Assembly: GCA_900545215.1 (NCBI GenBank)
Contig: UQXW01000004.1
Location: 1-64,000 of the forward strand
Direction: 5' to 3'
Length of the DNA stretch: 64,000 bases
Source: an uncultured Bacteroidota bacterium
Lineage (GTDB): Bacteria > Bacteroidota > Bacteroidia > Bacteroidales > P3
Below, in pieces: positions 60,801 to 64,000 of this stretch (its first letter is position 1; each line of letters opens with the position of its first letter). The translations under genes were made by a program, and so were the position numbers. The notes beneath the pieces were generated by a model, which saw only the letters and a list, made by a program, of their open reading frames with translations, did no database searches and was not told the DNA's origin.

Positions 60801-61322
60801 ATGAGAAAAGAAGAAAAGACGCAACTGATAGAAAACATCGGTAACGAGATAGCTAAATATTCTTATCTTTATTTCGTTGATATAGAGGGTTTGGACTCTG
60901 TTGCTACGGCTAAGTTGAGAAAGTTGTGTTATCGTAATGAAGTAAAACTGTTGGTTGTAAAGAACACTTTGTTGAAGAAGGCGTTGGAAAAGTCAGGTTT
61001 TGACTATTCCGAGTTGTTCTCAACATTCAAAGGTTCTACTTCTGTTATGCTTTCTAACGTGAACAATGCACCTGCAAAGTTGATAAAATCATTCAGAAAC
61101 AGCAATGATAAACCTGTATTGAAATCGGCTTATGTGGAAGAATGTTTCTATGTGGGTGATGGTGCGTTGGAGGAATTGATTGCTATCAAGTCCAAGAACG
61201 AACTCATTGCAGACGTTATTGCTGCATTACAGTCTCCAATCAAGAATGTTATTGGAGCGTTGCAGTCAGGTGGCAACACGTTATCAGGTGTAATAAAAAC
61301 TTTATCGGAAAGACCCGAGTAA
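60801..61322 (+). CDS. rplJ: 50S ribosomal protein L10
   Basis: 173 residues: MRKEEKTQLIENIGNEIAKY, LRKLCYRNEVKLLVVKNTLL and FKGSTSVMLSNVNNAPAKLI, with a C-terminal helix for L7/L12 dimers. Only 11 bp separates it from rplA, so there is no room for a separate L10 leader. Confidence 0.96.
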   Translation: MRKEEKTQLIENIGNEIAKYSYLYFVDIEGLDSVATAKLRKLCYRNEVKLLVVKNTLLKKALEKSGFDYSELFSTFKGSTSVMLSNVNNAPAKLIKSFRNSNDKPVLKSAYVEECFYVGDGALEELIAIKSKNELIADVIAALQSPIKNVIGALQSGGNTLSGVIKTLSERPE

Positions 61323-61361
61323 GAAAACAAAATTGTAAAATACATTAAATCAAGAAATAAA

Positions 61362-61739
61362 ATGGCAGATCTAAAAGCATTCGCAGAACAATTAGTTAAT
61401 CTAAGCGTAAAAGAAGTAAAGGAATTGGCTGATATTCTAAAAGAAGAATATGGTATAGAGCCGGCAGCTGCGGCTGTTGCTGTGGCAGCAGGTCCTGCAG
61501 CAGGTGGTGCAGCAGCAGTTGAGGAAAAAACAGCATTTGATGTTGTTTTGGCAGAAGCCGGAGCTTCCAAACTTAACGTTGTTAAGTTGGTAAAAGACCT
61601 TTGCAGCTTAGGTCTTAAAGAAGCAAAAGAATTGGTAGATGCAGCTCCTAAAACATTGAAAGAAGGCGTTACCAAGGAAGAAGCTGAATCGTTGAAAAAA
61701 GCGTTAGAGGAAGCAGGTGCAAAGGTTGAAATTAAGTAA
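61362..61739 (+). CDS. rplL: 50S ribosomal protein L7/L12
   Basis: 125 residues: N-terminal dimerisation part, an Ala/Gly-rich hinge (AAAVAVAAGPAAGGAAAVEE, about 36-56), and the C-terminal factor-binding domain FDVVLAEAGASKLNVVKLVK ... GLKEAKELVDAAPKTLKEGV. Multiple copies form the ribosomal stalk. Confidence 0.97.
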   Translation: MADLKAFAEQLVNLSVKEVKELADILKEEYGIEPAAAAVAVAAGPAAGGAAAVEEKTAFDVVLAEAGASKLNVVKLVKDLCSLGLKEAKELVDAAPKTLKEGVTKEEAESLKKALEEAGAKVEIK

Positions 61740-61764
61740 GACATTTCACCACAATCAATAAGGT

Positions 61765-61812
61765 AAGGGAGGGTGTTCTTTTCTAAGAATGCCCGTCCTT
61801 TATTGTGTTTTG
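61765..61812 (+). terminator. Hairpin between rplL and rpoB (attenuator)
   Basis: GGGTGTTCTT (61771-61780) pairs with AAGAATGCCC (61785-61794), extended by AAGGG/TCCTT outside, and is followed by TATTGTGTTTTG. Position and strength suit partial termination that sets the ratio of ribosomal proteins to RNA polymerase. Confidence 0.65.
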
Positions 61813-61851
61813 TATCTAACTTATTTTTTTAACCTTTTAATTTGAAAAACC

Positions 61852-64000
61852 TTGGCACAAAATAATCCAACCTTAATTAGTTTCGCGTCTGTGAAGCATT
61901 TCGAATATCCTGACTTTTTGGATATTCAGTTGAAGTCTTTTAGAGATTTTTTCCAGTTGGAAACCAACTCGGAAAACAGAATTAACGAGGGCTTATATAA
62001 AGTCTTTTCCGAAAATTTCCCGATAACCGATGCAAGGAATAATTTCGTTCTCGAATTCTTAGATTACTTTATCGACCCTCCTCGCTATTCCATTGATGAG
62101 TGCATAGAGAGGGGTTTGACGTTTAGTGTTCCGTTGAAAGCAAAGTTGAAGTTGTTCTGTACTGATCCGGAGCATGAGGATTTTGAAACGAAAATACAAG
62201 ATGTTTATTTGGGCATGATTCCATACATGACGCCCAAAGGAACGTTCGTGATAAACGGAGCTGAGAGAGTGGTGGTATCGCAGTTGCACCGTTCTCCGGG
62301 AGTGTTTTTCGGAACGAGTACGCATGCCAACGGAATGCAGTTGTACTCTGCAAGAATCATACCTTTCAAGGGTTCTTGGATGGAGTTTACCACTGACATC
62401 AACAATGTCATGTATGCTTACATAGATCGAAAGAAGAAGTTGCCGATAACGACTTTATTGAGAGCTATCGGATATGAAACGGATAAAGATATTTTGGAGA
62501 TTTTCGACCTTGCTCAGGAAGTAAAAGTAACCAAAGCCAATTTGAAGAAGGTATTGGGTAGGCGATTGGCTGCAAGGGTTGTCAGAGCATGGATAGAGGA
62601 TTTTGTCGATGAGGATACCGGAGAGGTTGTGTCTATCGAAAGAACAGAGGTAATCATAGACAGGGAGACGACATTGGAACAGGAACATTTGGATCTTATT
62701 TTGGATTCTGGTGTCAAAACCATATTGTTGCACAATGATGATGCCACAGCCACGGATTATTCGATAATCTTCAATACATTACAAAAGGATACAGCTAATA
62801 ATGCCAAGGAAGCTGTTGAATATATATATAGACAATTACGTAGTGCCGAACCGCCCGATGAAGAAACGGCGAGAGGAATTATTGAGAAATTGTTTTTCTC
62901 GGATAAGAGATACGATTTGGGTGATGTCGGAAGATACAGAATAAACAGAAAATTGAACCTTGATGTAAGCGATGATACGAGAGTGCTTACAAAAGAGGAT
63001 ATTATCTGTATTATAAAGTACTTGATAGAACTGATTAACTCAAAAACGGAAGTCGATGACATCGACCACTTGAGTAATCGTAGAATAAGAACAGTAGGAG
63101 AGCAGTTGTATGCTCAATTCGGAGTGGGGCTTTCCCGTATGGCAAGAACCATAAGAGAAAGAATGAATGTCAGAGATAATGAAGTGTTCAGTCCGACGGA
63201 TTTGATAAATGCCAAGACATTGTCGTCGGTTATCAATTCGTTCTTCGGAACAAATCAGTTGTCTCAATTCATGGATCAAACAAATCCTCTTTCCGAGTTG
63301 ACTCACAAAAGAAGGATTTCTGCTTTGGGGCCCGGAGGTTTGTCGAGAGATCGTTCTGGATTTGAGGTGCGAGATGTTCACTATACTCACTATGGACGTC
63401 TTTGTACAATAGAAACTCCGGAAGGTCCGAATATCGGTTTGATATCGTCTTTGAGTGTATTCGCGAAAATCAATTCTCTCGGATTTATAGAGACTCCATA
63501 TTATAAGGTAAAGGACGGCAAGGTCTTGATGAAAGAAGAACCTATTTATCTTACGGCAGAAGAGGAAGAGGATAAGATTGTGGCACAGGCTGCAACCAAG
63601 TTGGACGCTGATGATAGAATAGTGGAAGAAAGGATAAAGGCTCGTCAAATGGCGGATTTCCCTATCGTTTCTCCCGATAAGGTGGATTTAATGGACGTTG
63701 CTTCCAACCAGATTGCTTCGATAGCTGCTTCGTTGATTCCTTTCCTTGAACATGATGATGCGAACCGTGCTTTGATGGGTTCGAACATGATGCGTCAGGC
63801 AGTACCTTTGCTTAATCCCGATATTCCTATCGTTGGAACGGGTATAGAAGAGTCTGTCGCTTATGATTCAAGGGTATTGATTCATGCCGAAGGAGACGGA
63901 ATAGTAGAATTCGTAGATGCAAGAGAAATTGTAATACGTTACGATAGAGATGAAAATGAAAGATTGGTAAGTTTTGAAGATGATTTGAAGAAATACAAGC
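61852..64000 (+). CDS. rpoB: DNA-directed RNA polymerase subunit beta (5' part, runs off the window)
   Basis: 716 codons are present; the gene continues past the right edge. The only usable start is TTG at 61852: a TGA stop lies three codons upstream and no ATG precedes the conserved ISFASVKHFEYPDFLDIQLK. The lobe and protrusion domains read normally (YKVFSENFPITDARNNFVLE, VVVSQLHRSPGVFFG). The rifampicin-binding segment SQFMDQTNPLSELTHKRRIS plus ALGPGG keeps the sensitive-type Asp, His and Ser. In HYGRLCTIETPEGPN a Thr replaces the Pro that is nearly always found (E. coli P560). Transcribed with rplKAJL through the attenuator hairpin. Confidence 0.97.
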   Translation, partial: MAQNNPTLISFASVKHFEYPDFLDIQLKSFRDFFQLETNSENRINEGLYKVFSENFPITDARNNFVLEFLDYFIDPPRYSIDECIERGLTFSVPLKAKLKLFCTDPEHEDFETKIQDVYLGMIPYMTPKGTFVINGAERVVVSQLHRSPGVFFGTSTHANGMQLYSARIIPFKGSWMEFTTDINNVMYAYIDRKKKLPITTLLRAIGYETDKDILEIFDLAQEVKVTKANLKKVLGRRLAARVVRAWIEDFVDEDTGEVVSIERTEVIIDRETTLEQEHLDLILDSGVKTILLHNDDATATDYSIIFNTLQKDTANNAKEAVEYIYRQLRSAEPPDEETARGIIEKLFFSDKRYDLGDVGRYRINRKLNLDVSDDTRVLTKEDIICIIKYLIELINSKTEVDDIDHLSNRRIRTVGEQLYAQFGVGLSRMARTIRERMNVRDNEVFSPTDLINAKTLSSVINSFFGTNQLSQFMDQTNPLSELTHKRRISALGPGGLSRDRSGFEVRDVHYTHYGRLCTIETPEGPNIGLISSLSVFAKINSLGFIETPYYKVKDGKVLMKEEPIYLTAEEEEDKIVAQAATKLDADDRIVEERIKARQMADFPIVSPDKVDLMDVASNQIASIAASLIPFLEHDDANRALMGSNMMRQAVPLLNPDIPIVGTGIEESVAYDSRVLIHAEGDGIVEFVDAREIVIRYDRDENERLVSFEDDLKKYK

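Overview
The window is about 64 kb of a Bacteroidetes chromosome, most likely order Bacteroidales. Evidence for this: promoter elements of the TTTG-N18-21-TAnnTTTG type; a type IX secretion pair (PorP/SprF plus an OmpA/TPR/propeller protein); DUF4199, YwqK-type, TIGR01201 HU-like and DUF4369-TlpA proteins; an IspG with an internal insertion; and a Bacteroidetes-type rpoB and purM. Base composition is moderate. Nearly all genes are housekeeping. No phage, insertion sequence, integrase, CRISPR array or rRNA was seen.

Layout. 0.3-11.3 kb: minus-strand genes for a LysE exporter, T9SS-type envelope proteins, a GNAT enzyme, a lipoprotein, mtaB-ligA-pdxA and an M17 aminopeptidase. 11.4-15.1 kb: plus-strand GH3/serine hydrolase fusion and TIGR02757. 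15.3-24.8 kb: minus-strand trkH-trkA, a nuclease, ispG-rlmN-TIGR01212, an Fe-S protein, a NUDIX protein and a HAD phosphatase. 24.9-26.1 kb: a flippase. 26.1-27.5 kb: gene-free DNA with a sharp strand-composition switch, a candidate small RNA and a remarkable phased repeat array. 27.5-33.8 kb: an HU-like protein, DUF4199 pair, GT2, gmhA-gmhB, a YwqK-like protein and mnmA. 34.3-42.8 kb: tRNA-Asn, then minus-strand flippase-DUF721-recF-ispH and aroB-recQ. 42.9-47.3 kb: kdsD, era, a BaiN-type flavoprotein and an outer-membrane barrel. 47.9-48.6 kb: three tRNAs and a decayed tatC. 48.9-56.6 kb: rsfS-ftsH-LUD-cdsA-psd-rlu-tlpA-purM. 56.9-64 kb: tRNA Thr-Tyr-Gly-Thr, tuf, tRNA-Trp, secE-nusG, rplKAJL and the 5' part of rpoB.

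Two whole-window observations stand out. First, genes run mostly leftward (18 of 21) left of about 27 kb and mostly rightward (28 of 35) to its right, and the plus strand flips there from strongly C-rich to strongly G-rich even in non-coding DNA. This is what a replication origin looks like. The tuf/ribosomal/rpoB block lies on the presumed leading strand. Second, the spacer next to the flip carries short A(n)-C-GGC-G-T(n) palindromes whose centres fall every 21-22 bp (two helical turns) over about 430 bp. The same 21-22 bp phased cores recur at six or seven other places in the window. Most are intergenic, but one lies in frame inside ligA. I do not recognise this repeat system from known families and regard it as the best candidate for something undescribed.
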